A stretch of 64,000 bases of DNA from Trachythela sp. YZ-2020 (taxonomy: Eukaryota > Cnidaria > Anthozoa > Malacalcyonacea > Clavulariidae). The stretch is taken from positions 62,001 to 126,000 of the forward strand of contig JADLSH010000275.1 in assembly GCA_016169945.1 (NCBI GenBank). Direction: 5' to 3'. A program made the translations under genes and the position numbers. The notes beneath the pieces are model-generated. The model saw only the letters and a program-made list of their open reading frames with translations. It was not told the DNA's origin and ran no database searches. This document shows positions 32,792-43,689 of the stretch, in pieces (the stretch's first letter is position 1; each line of letters begins with the position of its first letter).

Positions 32792-35675
32792 TTACCTAGC
32801 ATGGACACTATTTCCAATTTCTTGTCTTATTGAATGACTGCAAACATTACATTTGTTAGCAAAGGCAAGTTTGGGTAGGCCACTGTAGCATACAGTGCTA
32901 TCTGTAAACACTTTCTCAGGTATATAAGTGGCTTTGTTGTTAACAGTGTTGGATATATTGAGACCTCTCGAGCGGAGCCAAGTCAGTGTAACATACTCGT
33001 GCCTAAATATTTGTTGCCATTTACACTGATAAAGTGTGTTTTTGGCGTACTTGGCAATAAAGACATGTTTGGCATCCCTACCCTCCATGGAATTAAGCCC
33101 TAGACCCATACCATACCTTGTCTTCATTTCAGCAATATGATGTGGCACAACATTGCCAAGGGTCCATACCCTGCTTTACCTTAGTGATGTCTTCATCGCA
33201 AATTGACACACGTGTAAAAATGGAGACGCTATTCCTTAAACAAAGATATATATAAGCAAGTACATGTAAAATTATATATCACTTGGATTATCCACCAAAC
33301 CCAGTATTCTAGTTCAACCAAGTGAAGTGCAAAAAAATCTTTGAAGTTTACATGTAAAATTAGTTCCTCCCTTATTTCCTTTACCTTGTCTTCTGAAAAT
33401 CAAAAACATGTATCTTGATATACAAACCACAAACCAAAGAAAGTGTTCCTTTTGCAACATCATTCTCCACAGAAGAAATCAAAAACATCAATGTCTTGAT
33501 ATACAAACCAAAAGGGGAACTTGCCGATACCTGCGAAAAAGAAGTAATGCTTTCTAGATGGGAAATAGAAATAATTTCATTCAATAAATAACGGTGGGCC
33601 CAAGCACAGGCATTACTCTTCAAATACAGAGTATCAACATGGACTTGATCAATAAGCTTGCCAACTAAAGGCACAAACTCTTGACGACTAGATTTCTGCG
33701 CTATAAATGAGGTGATTTTGTTGCGCTTTGTGGATGGTTTGATACTTTGCTTGTCAACCTTCTTTTTCAGTACATCAACAGCTTTTGCCACAGCCAACCT
33801 TTTCCTGTACTTCCAGGGTCTCCAAGTATTGGATTTCTCTTCACCAAAGCTTCCACTAGTGTTTTTGCAATCATCAAGAGAAACATTAGCAAAAGTGGAA
33901 AAATATTTTGCACTGTTGGAAAGTTCCCCTGCAAGGTATGCCAGCATCTTCATATAATTTGGCAACTCCGCTATACAAAATTTTACATTTACCACAGTGC
34001 CATTAACATTAATGGGAAATACCTGTTCTTGAATTTCTGCAATCTCTACGATGAACTTCTGGATAAATTTACTGACTGGAATACAACTCTCACTGCAGTT
34101 AGCACCAAACAACAAATAATTCTCATTGCTGCTGAAGACACCTATCCCGAGATTTAAAAAGCTCACTAACCAAGCACATGCTGTATCATATTTACCAAAT
34201 GAAGCACCATCTCCACCTAAAGCAACATAAAATTTACTAGCCTCATCAAATCAAACAAGGTCAGCTGGACTGAATACTAGGTAAAATTCAGCTACCATAA
34301 TTAGTAGTTCCTTGTGACTTCTATAGCAGCCTTGTATCTTATCACCTTCTCGAAGGCCGTCGCATAATGTGTCATAGGTACTATAAATAGTGCCAATATT
34401 TATGCTCTTAACAAAGGGCATCAACTTATTGTAAGGCACAAGCAATGGGATAGGACAGCTTTTTACAGCAATGCGCTTTTCCATATTTCTTCTTATCATT
34501 TTTTTAATTTTTGAAAGGATACATCCCTGTACACTTGACGATACTTCCTCTTCCCCATAATGCCCCCACCATAATACACGGCAACACTTCTTAGCATGTT
34601 TTCCTCTGAACCTTCAAAGTCTTTGAGAGACGCTTTGTAAAGCTGTGGCAAAACAGAATTTTTAAATTTATCTCAAGTAGAAAGAACCTCGACCAATGTT
34701 GCTTTACTACATTTGGCATTAATTGTATCAAGAAAACCAACCTCTTCTGATTCACCCCCTGCCCCCACACCATGTATTTCTAATGCAGCGTGGTATGTTA
34801 AGTTCCCTCCCTACGAGACCTAGCTACCTTCTCACTTATCTGTAGTTTGATATTTTTAAAAGTCGTTGACATTTTCCTTCTATTCTCTAAGGATCTAGCC
34901 GACAAATACTTTCCTTTCTTCCTAGCTGGCTCTGCAAGATCACTTCCTATGTCCTTCAACTGTTTTATGTCCTTCAGGGTTTTCTCTATTTATTGAATCG
35001 ATGTAGACAGAAAGTGAAAAATATCTTCATTTAAGTCATGCAAAATAGCCCAAAAAATGTCAATGACAGCAGCTTTATTTAAATAACTCCTAGTACACTA
35101 ATCAACCTTTGCTTAGGGCCTGTTTATATGATCCCATCTAGGGGGGACGGGACGTTTCCATCCCGCTAGCCGGAAGAGTCGCTTAGGCGGGATGGCGTGT
35201 TTATAGGACAAAATACATTGCCGGGGCAACAGACGCCGGGATCCCCTTTAGGCGGGATAGAAGCGAGATCATATAAACAGTCAATAGAGTTTATATTACA
35301 GGCGGGATCTCGGCAACTGTTCCGTCCCTCCTAGCCGGGATAATATAAACAGGCCCTTAGTTTATATTATAACATAAACAGTGATTCGGAAATTAAAATT
35401 AGGTACAATTTAAGTGATGAATTATAGATTTGCATGCACGAATTAGAAATGTCATAAAATTTTGTTAAAACCTCAGTATACGAAAATATTTCAAAACTTG
35501 CAGGAAAACTAACCTTACAGTCCAGTCTCTTTTCCTTCATTTTTAAATTTTGAAAGCAACTGATCTTCTCAGCAATAGCTTGATTCCCGGCATCGATTTT
35601 TTCGTGCAGAAGTTTGGCTTCCTTTCGAGCTTTCATCATTGTGCCAACGTCGAAGCGCTGTCTCTTATCAGACAT
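32792..35675 (-). pseudogene. unassigned multicopy gene (FGANCSE family), broken
   Basis: Minus strand. Exon 1 35675-35514 (MSDKRQRFDVGTMMKAR, basic/coiled) ends at AAG|GTTAGT. A block near 35015-34800 (ARKKGKYLSARSLENRRK) precedes a long exon from about 34720 to 33530 with SVAVYYGGGIMGKRKYRQVY, CPIPLLVPYNKLMPF, ALGGDGASFGKYDTACAWL, FGANCSESC, MKMLAYLAGELSNSAKYF and RQEFVPLVGKLIDQVHV. The final exon 33170-32792 has MGLGLNSMEGRDAKH and a CNVCSH motif near the C-terminus. An in-frame TGA at 34253-34251 replaces a Trp codon; other stops occur near 34800 and 35000. I recognise it as a repetitive gene of cnidarian genomes, probably transposon-derived, but cannot name its superfamily; no flanking inverted repeats were found. 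Confidence 0.6.
35116..35356. mobile_element. Harbinger-type MITE, TTA flanks
   Basis: GGGCCTGTTTATATGATCCC at the left faces GGGATAATATAAACAGGCCC at the right, with TTA directly outside on both sides. The 241-bp body repeats GGCGGGAT and CTAGCCGG boxes in both directions. A TTA duplication and GGGCC ends fit PIF/Harbinger. It lies in the first intron of the minus-strand gene. Confidence 0.75.
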
Positions 35676-36274
35676 GTCTGACACGCTCACAAACCGACCA
35701 AATTTACCAACAAAAACACAAGAAACTAAAAAACAAAAAACATACGATTGTGATATGATTACCGAAGCATATTTTGAAACTATGTACACAGTAAACAAAG
35801 TTACACAGACGGAGAAAAAACAAGCGTCAAAATAGTATATTATATACTCACCAAGTTACGATTAAATACCACTTTTTCTAAAACCTCCAACACTACAATA
35901 CCCGTAAAAACTCTTCTACTTGAGCGATTTTTCTCATTTTTTCACCACACGATACGTCTTTCTCTTCGGAACTCGGCAACTTTCGTTTCCATAGTAAGCA
36001 AATCTCGAGCAAAATCCAGGGAGATGAAGAAAAACTTAATTTCGCAGCAGATTAATTCGTTACCAGACCTCCATTATATTGATTTTCGCGCAACAAAACG
36101 CGCGAGCGTTCCGATTTTGACGGCTCTCGTGCCCGGCGTGTAAATTATAATGCATTTTTTTTGCATCCTGCAAAACTTTAAGTCAAACATCCTGCAACTT
36201 TAAGTCCCATCAAGTGAAAATGCAAAAAGCCTTATAATTTACCTTATCACAACCCGCATTACCCGGCGTATATA

Positions 36275-36749
36275 GAGAGTGTCTCAAAAAAAAGGTAATC
36301 CAACTTTAGCATGTCATGTCATTGTGCGTTAATTACTCGGTGCATGAACGTAATTTTTTCATAATCATAAAGATCAGGCTTTTAGCTGTTGGATTTAGAC
36401 GTTTTTCCCTCCAATATGGAGGGGAAATGAGCAAATACGGAGCCAGTATTTGTCGAAATTGCATATTTTCACCGTTGAGAATTGGGTCTAAAACTTTTGA
36501 AAATTAACTCCCTTTAGGACTTAAGTTGATGAATTTCACTTCAATAAAATACCTGCGTATGCATAATTATGCATAATTATTCCTTTTGTTATGCACTGCT
36601 TTAATTAGGCACAGAGCTGAAAATATGCGATTTCGACAAACAATTTTTATTGGACTCGTATTTGCTCATTTTTTCTCCATATTGGATGCAAAACGTTCGT
36701 TTACCAAGTCATTTACGCACAATAGCGTGCTTTTTTTTGAGACACCCTG
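36275..36749. mobile_element. foldback mariner-like MITE, TA flanks
   Basis: GAGAGTGTCTCAAAAAAAAG at the left is matched by CTTTTTTTTGAGACACCCTG at the right, with TA outside each end. Homology extends inward: CCAATATGGAG..AAATGAGCAAATAC and TTGTCGAAATTGCATATTTTC have inverted partners, so most of the 475 bp folds into one hairpin. GGGTGTCTCAAAA ends are typical of mariner-related elements. Confidence 0.75.
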
Positions 36750-36789
36750 TATATACAGTAGCTTGTCGCTAGCTCTTAGCAACTGAACC

Positions 36790-36870
36790 AGTCTGTAACT
36801 CAGTGGTCAGATCACTGCATCGGAATTAGAATGTGTAAGAAGACAACCAGGGGGAAATGTTTACATGTTG
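36790..36870 (+). other. degenerate tRNA/SINE-like fragment
   Basis: TCTGTAACTCAGTGGTCAGATCACTGCATCGGAATTAG (split: TAACTCAGTGG then CACTGCATCGGAATT) resembles the A-box half of tRNA-derived SINEs. The B box (GGTTCGA) is absent and no cloverleaf closes, so it is at best a SINE relic. Confidence 0.25.
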
Positions 36871-38040
36871 CTGTTCACAATCATTTGTAAACAATCATAA
36901 CCAATAAAATTAGGAAACCACGATTTGAACTACAGTACCATTTGAACTAACATACCTTCATCACTGTCAAAGGTTTCCTGCTTCCAGAAGTTGGTGACAC
37001 CAACATTAAGATATTGATATCTTTCAATTAGTTAAGGAAATATAACATTAGACAGCACATAAAATTCTAAATGTTTAGGCTTAAATGTAGGACTGAATGA
37101 ATTTAAGAATGAATTTAGGGCTAGAAAACCCCAAAAGGCCAGTCTGCAATTACAGTAACCTTGTACTTAACTCAGTGTCTTTTTCTGCTGGTGAAAGCTA
37201 CACTTTAAATACTTGGTGATCTGATACAAATCTTATGTTAAAACATGACCACTGGTACGAGCTTGCAATTACATGGTTCTTGAGTTGATTGGGTACAGCT
37301 AGCTTGGCCATCTCTAGGCACCAGAGCATTTTGTCAGTCATATAATATATTTATAGAGTGAAACAATAATAAAATCCTAATTAAAAGAAATGAAACAAAA
37401 TAATAAAAACAAAACTGAACAAAAGATACGTTTCAGGAATTGTTTTCCGGATTCTTCTCAGTTCTGCTTTTGGAAACACCACCTTAACTGCTCTTGTAAG
37501 AATGCTTTTTGTCTTTCTCGTCAAGATGGAGGTACTCCAACAAAATAGCATGGTTAGTCACAGAGCCCATTACCTCTTCAAACGCTTCATTGAGGTGAGA
37601 ATATAGATCTTCCTGTCGACTACAAACCTCCTGGCATTAAGAGAACATCCTAGAAATATTAAGAGAACATATTGTAAAGTTCACCTGATCCGGACGCATA
37701 TTGCAGCCACTGAGAGACTTGGGTAGACTCATACAGACTCTTAATGCAATAGTTTGTTTACTGTAATCATGTGTGTTGTCAAAAAGAAGGTGTATGCGAG
37801 ATTTCGACGATTTTACACACATTTTGGACTTTAGGACATAGATTTAGATCTCTGGGGTACTCCTGTTAGTCCTATATATATATGGGCTATATATCAATAC
37901 AACAATCTAAACTCTAAATAGCAATCAAAATGCATTACTCTAGTCTTATTTTAGTAACCAATATCAATGCCATCGTTTTTCGTTTCCTTGCTGGTAAGCC
38001 TGAGGTCTTCGATTCTGGAGTCAATATACATGTTACTTTA
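36871..38040. other. non-coding interval
   Basis: AT-rich sequence with only short chance frames. I saw no inverted-repeat element or exon that I can support. Confidence 0.5.
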
Positions 38041-38500
38041 TCGTTTGATTCGTGTTTGAAATGGTGATCGCAAGAATGTTGCGAGTTAAGTGCGAAAAGC
38101 GAGCGAAATCTCGGAGGCGAGTGATTTTGACGAGCTTTAACTCGAGCAACATTCCTGTTTCAGGCATCCAAACACGGAAACCATAAAGTAATTGTTTTAT
38201 AAAATAACAACAACACGATAGTCTTCCGTGTTTGGATGGCCTGATCTTGACGACTTTTCAAGATCATCCAGATCAACTGAATCATCCTCGTCAATACTGG
38301 CCATATTACTTATGTAAAGCAATTGCAATTCTTGAAATGTTAAGTCTGAAATATATCGAACACGACAATGGCAACTTTGCCAAGAAATCGACAAAATATT
38401 TCGCAGGCGTCTTTCTCGCCTTCCTTCGTCTTCCCATCCACACACGCGCAAGCAATTTAGAATTAGTCCCTAGTCCTCCGCCTTCGCTTTCACGAATATA
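38040..38500. repeat. dispersed-repeat segment with inverted CAGGCATCCAAACACGGAA arms
   Basis: CAGGCATCCAAACACGGAA (38161-38179) and TTCCGTGTTTGGATGGCCTG (38224-38243) are inverted around a 44-bp centre. The left side GCGAGCGAAATCTCGGAGGC looks like a repeat terminus. On the minus strand an ATG near 38309 starts MASIDEDDSVDLDDLEKSSR, an acidic short frame that could be a first exon; nothing downstream supports it. Confidence 0.4.
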
Positions 38501-39945
38501 ATTATTTTAACTCATAATGTCCTTAAAATTGCCTACTGACTTGCTGTGTGACCTGTGTTATATTAAGAATCCACACAAACAAATAATCGTATTTAGAGAG
38601 ACACAAGTCACAAAAATTACGACAAACACTTGTTAGTACAACAGACTAAAGGCAAACCGAGCAGTTTATAGCAACGGCAGCAAGGCTGCGCATTTAAATT
38701 TACCGACTATTGAAGAAAGAATTAGAGACAAAAGCAAAGTAAAAACCAGAATATGGAATTGAACAACAGCACAAGTGCCTCCAAAAGACAAGAAAGCAGT
38801 TGCGAACTATATTTGCAAGAACTCAAGATTATTTCCTAACGAAACACAAACTGCATGGAGACCACTGGAGGATTTGTGGGATCACATTCTGTTCGCAAAT
38901 TGATGCTCAGCAGCTGCAATTCACAACACTAAGCTTTATATTATTCTGATCTGTGAAAATTCTTCAATAGAATCAGTGACATATTGATACCATCCAGTGT
39001 TTACAGTACATTTTATAAGTACTTTCCTTGCTGTAGATTGTAGTGAATATTCCACACCTTGTGTTGATATTCCATCGCCGTTTTGGGAAATGTTTCATTC
39101 CCAATTTCCTGCGATAATTTGTTACAGTATTTCAGAACCAAACAGTAACACAAACAACGACACTTCATCACGAAATTTCATACTTTATTTCGCTCCATAA
39201 ATATTATAAGCATTTTATTTGTTCTCTGCGCCTGGTAGAATTTACATGTTTTAGCGGTGAAAAGAAGCGCAACTTATCATTTAAATTGCACGTTCGCTTC
39301 TTGCGTAGACACCATGTATTCAGCTTTTATAGCCCTGCATACTTCATGCATTATATGCAATACGGTCAAACCGGATATTATCTTTAAACAATGCTATAAA
39401 CTAGAACAAGGTAGGCTCTGACTCAGAGCCTCTGAGTGTTATACTGTCAATTTGTCATATACAGTTGGGAAATATAAACATTCAAAGTCCAAGTAAAATT
39501 GAAGATCTTATACAGTAGCATTTCTAAAGTAGTTTTAAATGGGAACTGTATTATTTTCAGCGTTTTAATTTAAATATTGCCGCGGTAAAATCAAATTTTA
39601 AGAGGGGACAACGTGCTTAAAATTCACGAACGAATATTGCAAATATTTCTTTACAAAAGCACTCTATATTACACGTAAAACATAACAATAATCTTACCTG
39701 AATATTATTCAGTAGTCGCTGATGTATTACTTCTGAAAATCCAGTTCATCTTGGGTAAAAAAAAGTATAAATAAATAAAAAAAATTCAAAGACCAAAATT
39801 CAATATATATTGTTTTGAAAATGTGGATGGCGTGAGGACTCTATCTTGTGAACATTTGCGCGCGTAGTTCGTTCATTTCTTTGATAGAGTAATAAAAGTC
39901 TAATCACCAGTAAATATCTCAGATTTTCCATTATATTTAAAGCTC
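38501..39945. other. non-coding interval
   Basis: No frame, motif or inverted repeat that I can support. Poly-A/T rich, with GCGCGC near 39858. Confidence 0.5.
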
Positions 39946-39949
39946 TTAA

Positions 39950-40724
39950 GGTGGTCTTGGCCAAAAAAATCCAATATTTTCCAATTTTTAAAAAAATGGA
40001 AAAATGCAATCGTTGCAGCTTTCTTTATCATATATGTATAATTATAAACGCGAAAGTATATGCAAAACCGAGATATACAGCTTATCCCGCATCTTCATAG
40101 AATAAAACCATATATGATTTTAACCTAAGCAAATAATGGTATTTGGTTGGTTGATTCTATTGTCCCTTTCTTCTATTATATTGTTTTATTAAAGTCATTC
40201 TAATACATGCAAAAACTTTAAACTCGGTTTTCTCAAATGATCATTTTACAAGTTGCCGAACACTCTACTGACTTTAATACTGAATAAATCCGCCCAAAAA
40301 TTTTAGTGTTGCATAATTACTAATATAACTATGATGTAAACCTCAAAAATCATATAGAAGCAACATATATTTTGTAGCAATTAAAGTGAATTTATTTCAA
40401 TCAATTTTGCGATCGTTTCAAACAAATTAAACGTGTCAGATAACAAACTATATATATCTATATTTTTTAGGTTTACATGTTGAATATACCTATTGCCTAT
40501 ACTTTATACTTGATTATATATTTTTCTATTCTTCACTTCTTCTGCTATTCTGTCCCGAACAAGCGCCCTTAATCAGACTGTTTGGCGCGTTTCTATGTTA
40601 CCATGGTAAGAGTACATGTGCATCACACATTTAGTATTAGGAAATGATATCCAATTATTATCATTCAAAATATGTTTAAAAATACAAACACCGACAATTT
40701 TTTAAAATTTTGTCCGAGACCACC
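39950..40724. mobile_element. non-autonomous element with TTAA target duplication
   Basis: TTAA at 39946-39949 and at 40725-40728 flank inverted ends GGTGGTCTTGGCC and its partner GTCCGAGACCACC. The interior of 775 bp is AT-rich and non-coding. TTAA duplications are characteristic of piggyBac and Kolobok elements; the family cannot be decided without a transposase. Confidence 0.7.
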
Positions 40725-41353
40725 TTAAATAGATAAATAGTCGCTAAAATGCTCTTCTGAAATGTCGAGGAATAAAATACCACATAAAAACATCAAATTG
40801 TAAATAGACCGCATAAAACTTGAGCATACATTACATCTTGAATTGAATTTTTTTAATTGAATAGGCCCTTTCAAGGTTTATTCCGCCATACTGCCGGGGG
40901 TGCAAAAAGATTGGGGCGAGCGCGCGGCTAGCCATGCATGGCTGCCATATATTTTACTAGTGAGTGAGCGATAATTTTGTATGGCCATTTTGTTGATTTT
41001 CTCATGCTGTATTAAAAGATAGTCCACATTTTTGTATTCTGGCTGATCTGTGTGTATTTTCAAACATTTGGTAAAGATTTCAATGGAATCTGATTGGGGA
41101 AATCTGTGAATATGCTAATTTCTTCGACACCTTTCGGCGAGCTGTTTACATTGGATTCACGACAACGAAAGCACGCGAAAACAGGGTTTTTACGTCTCTG
41201 TTTGTTTAAACAAAACACCATTTCAAAAGAATCATGTTTAAAAACAAGACAACAAAGCCGCCGGGAAAGAAGAAAGACGTCCTGCAGGTGCAAGAGTGTA
41301 ACTTGTACCTTGAAAAATCGGATTTAGTTTCAAGTGTTGTTAAACATGTAAAC

Positions 41354-42250
41354 ATGCCAAAGAACGCTCGTTGTGCCGTAGGATGTTGCGATAACGACAA
41401 ACATTATCCAGAAAATTTTGTTCAAAAGTCTCACGTAGAGAAATTAGTGTTTCATAAGTGGCCAAAGAATGAACATTTGGCTGGAATATGGCTTAAACAA
41501 CTAAAGAAAGGTAGAAGCGACGAGTTCAATCCCGCACCTGGCAAGGAAGGAACGTTTTTTGTTCACACTGTTTTCCTCTTGGAAAACGCCTAAAAACACT
41601 GAAACAGACTTCCCATAACTACTTTTGACAGTTTCTGATTATGTTCACTCAGTTTCTTCCAAAAAAGGCAAAACCAATCGTCGTCCGGAACCCCACAAGG
41701 ACACAGACACCCAAAGCGATACATCACATGATGAAGAATGGGAAATGCCAGAACATTCTGATATCAACAGCTCAAGCTCAGAAGGTGGCCCTTTTTCAAC
41801 TATTCCCATGCGGTTTGAGCAGTTGAGCGGAGAAAGCGATGTGAAAGTGTCTCTTCAACTACCTACTTCCCAAAGCTAAGTAAATTAATGCAGTACTGGA
41901 GAGGAGCAAAGCAAACCCAAAAGGAACTAGTGAAAGAGTCATCAACATTTAAAGAGTTTGCAGGAAGAAGTGATTGTCGTACAGGGTCACCTAGAAAGTT
42001 AAGTTTAGAGCAAGAATTTTTACTCACTTTAATGAAGCTTAGACTTGCTCTACTTTCGAAGCTTAGACTTGATCTGGCCTTTCGCTTTAGCATTTCAACT
42101 AGTACTACCAGCAGTGTTTTGGTCAAAATATGTTCTAAGGAACTTTCTGTTTTAATATGGCCAACCCGTGCTCAAATTAAAAGAACCCTTCCCAGTTGTT
42201 TTCGTAAGTTGTACCCCAAACCACCTTTGCTTTACCCACCTTCTATTTAT
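41354..42250 (+). pseudogene. THAP plus DDE_Tnp_4 transposase, truncated
   Basis: ATG 41354 begins MPKNARCAVGCC, then FHKWPKNEHLAGIWLKQLKK and FNPAPGKEGTF, the order of a THAP zinc finger. The end of the finger (FCSHCFPLGKRLKT) lies in another frame, with Cys where the zinc-ligand His is expected. A linker (41640-41876, acidic/Ser-rich) ends in a stop; the next frame reads YWRGAKQTQKELVKE, RKLSLEQEFLLTLMKLRLAL and LAFRFSISTSTTSSVLVKI, an HTH of the kind preceding DDE_Tnp_4, then WPTRAQIKRTLPSCFRKLYP. The catalytic DDE domain is missing; a minisatellite and an antisense LINE follow. Such proteins are transposases of the IS5/PIF-Harbinger-related group. Broken by at least two shifts and truncation. 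Confidence 0.65.
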
Positions 42251-42400
42251 TAAAGATGTGTATTTATACACACCTTTTTGGCAAATACACGCCTTTGCTA
42301 ATTACACACCTTTAACCATACACACCTTGGCCAATCTTACACACCTCGGACATTACACACCGTACGTTGGATTATATACACACCTTTCTATAGGAGAGAC
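42250..42400 (+). repeat. degenerate ACACACC minisatellite
   Basis: About seven irregular units of roughly 18-22 bp share the core TACACACCTT. The repeat follows directly on the point where the THAP/DDE gene is cut off. Confidence 0.7.
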
Positions 42401-42461
42401 GGGTGTAAACATCTCAGAGAGCATTAGTATTCCTAAAATATTTACATCAACTAGATCTACA

Positions 42462-42830
42462 TCAAGTAATGGGATTTTTCAGTTTTCTTAAAAGAAAAAT
42501 GTGATTTAATATTTTTATTTCTTCATCAAGACAATTCCATATAGAAACTCCTTTGTTAAATGCGGTGTATTTACGATAGTTTGTTCTTTTATAGCTCATG
42601 TGTACCTTGGTAGAATTTCGCGTATTATAGTTGTGTAGTTCGTTATTTTGTTTGAAGTAATCATTATAAAAGTCCGGCAAATTTTGACAATAATTGAAGC
42701 GATACATGAATAAACTACATAAACAATCATTAATTTTATAGATATTCAAGATTTTCAAATGTAAAAATAATGGTTCGGAATGATCCGTATAAGATTTAAA
42801 ACTGATTAGTCGAACAATTTTCTTTTGCAC
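42462..42830 (-). pseudogene. LINE ORF2 C-terminal fragment
   Basis: A 122-residue minus frame reads MQKKIVRLISFKSYTDHSEP, then LNIYKINDCLCSLFMYRF, NYNTRNSTKV and GVSIWNCLDEEIK. This is the stereotyped C-terminus of CR1/L2/RTE-like LINE proteins. No palm motifs. It is probably a 5'-truncated insertion. Confidence 0.65.
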
Positions 42831-43680
42831 AAATAGTATAAACTTTTTGAAACCTAGATTTAAAATTTTCGCTTTATCTCTTTCTCCTTGACTGCATTGG
42901 CTGGGTTTTCTTAGACTTTGTCTTGCTAAAAAATGTCGGTAAACGATTCTTGCTTTGCTGCTTTTAAAGTGTCTCCAAAATTGTAAATCAATTTCGATTT
43001 TTGTCTGTGATTTAGCATTTAAAACATTTTATATACCAAAAGTGATATTTAATTAGTATTTGTTTACAACACTGGTTTACAATTGACACACCCACGGTAA
43101 TCCCGGCCCTGAAACGGCAAGTACAATTTGAGTGGATTTTTAAATATTAAAGATGAGTAAAAGACAACAAACGTAAGTTCAAACATATCACAGATTTGAT
43201 AAGTAATTTGAGAAACTTTTTCTTGAGGTTTATGTGCATTCAAATATCGACACCGCGGGGAATATATGATTCCATTTTTAATAATGGGTAATTGGCTGTT
43301 GCTAAATTTTCATCGCAAATTTTGTTGATAATTTACCCAGTATTATTGTGAAATTTCTTTGATATGCTTCACAGTTTGACTTGTCTTAATGTTGATATTT
43401 ATGCAAAAAATTCGCAGTCTAGAGTATTGACGATTTACATAATCCATGATAATCATGAGTTGAATATATTATTTAATCTTACTAGTAAATGGTCTTTATT
43501 TGCACATATTAATAGCAACTACGCTAAATTATAATGTGTTTACAATTTGAAAAATTTGAACTAATTAGGTTAATATCTAACACTACATCTACAATATTCC
43601 ATACTAATTAGGTTAATTTACTATGATTACTGTTACAACTATAACTCTATATCTAATATCTACAATTAAAACTTAAAACT
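42831..43680. other. non-coding interval
   Basis: No coding signal or inverted repeat recognised in this AT-rich stretch. Confidence 0.5.
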
Positions 43681-43689
43681 TAAAATCTA

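Noticed and set aside
33712..34157. Plus-strand frames of 81 and 136 codons
   Set aside because: They are antisense to the long minus-strand exon with recognisable conserved blocks.
36790..36870. tRNA gene
   Set aside because: An A-box-like stretch is present, but there is no B box, no anticodon arm and no acceptor pairing.
42168..42491. 107-codon frame rich in HT/YTP
   Set aside because: Translation of the ACACACC minisatellite.
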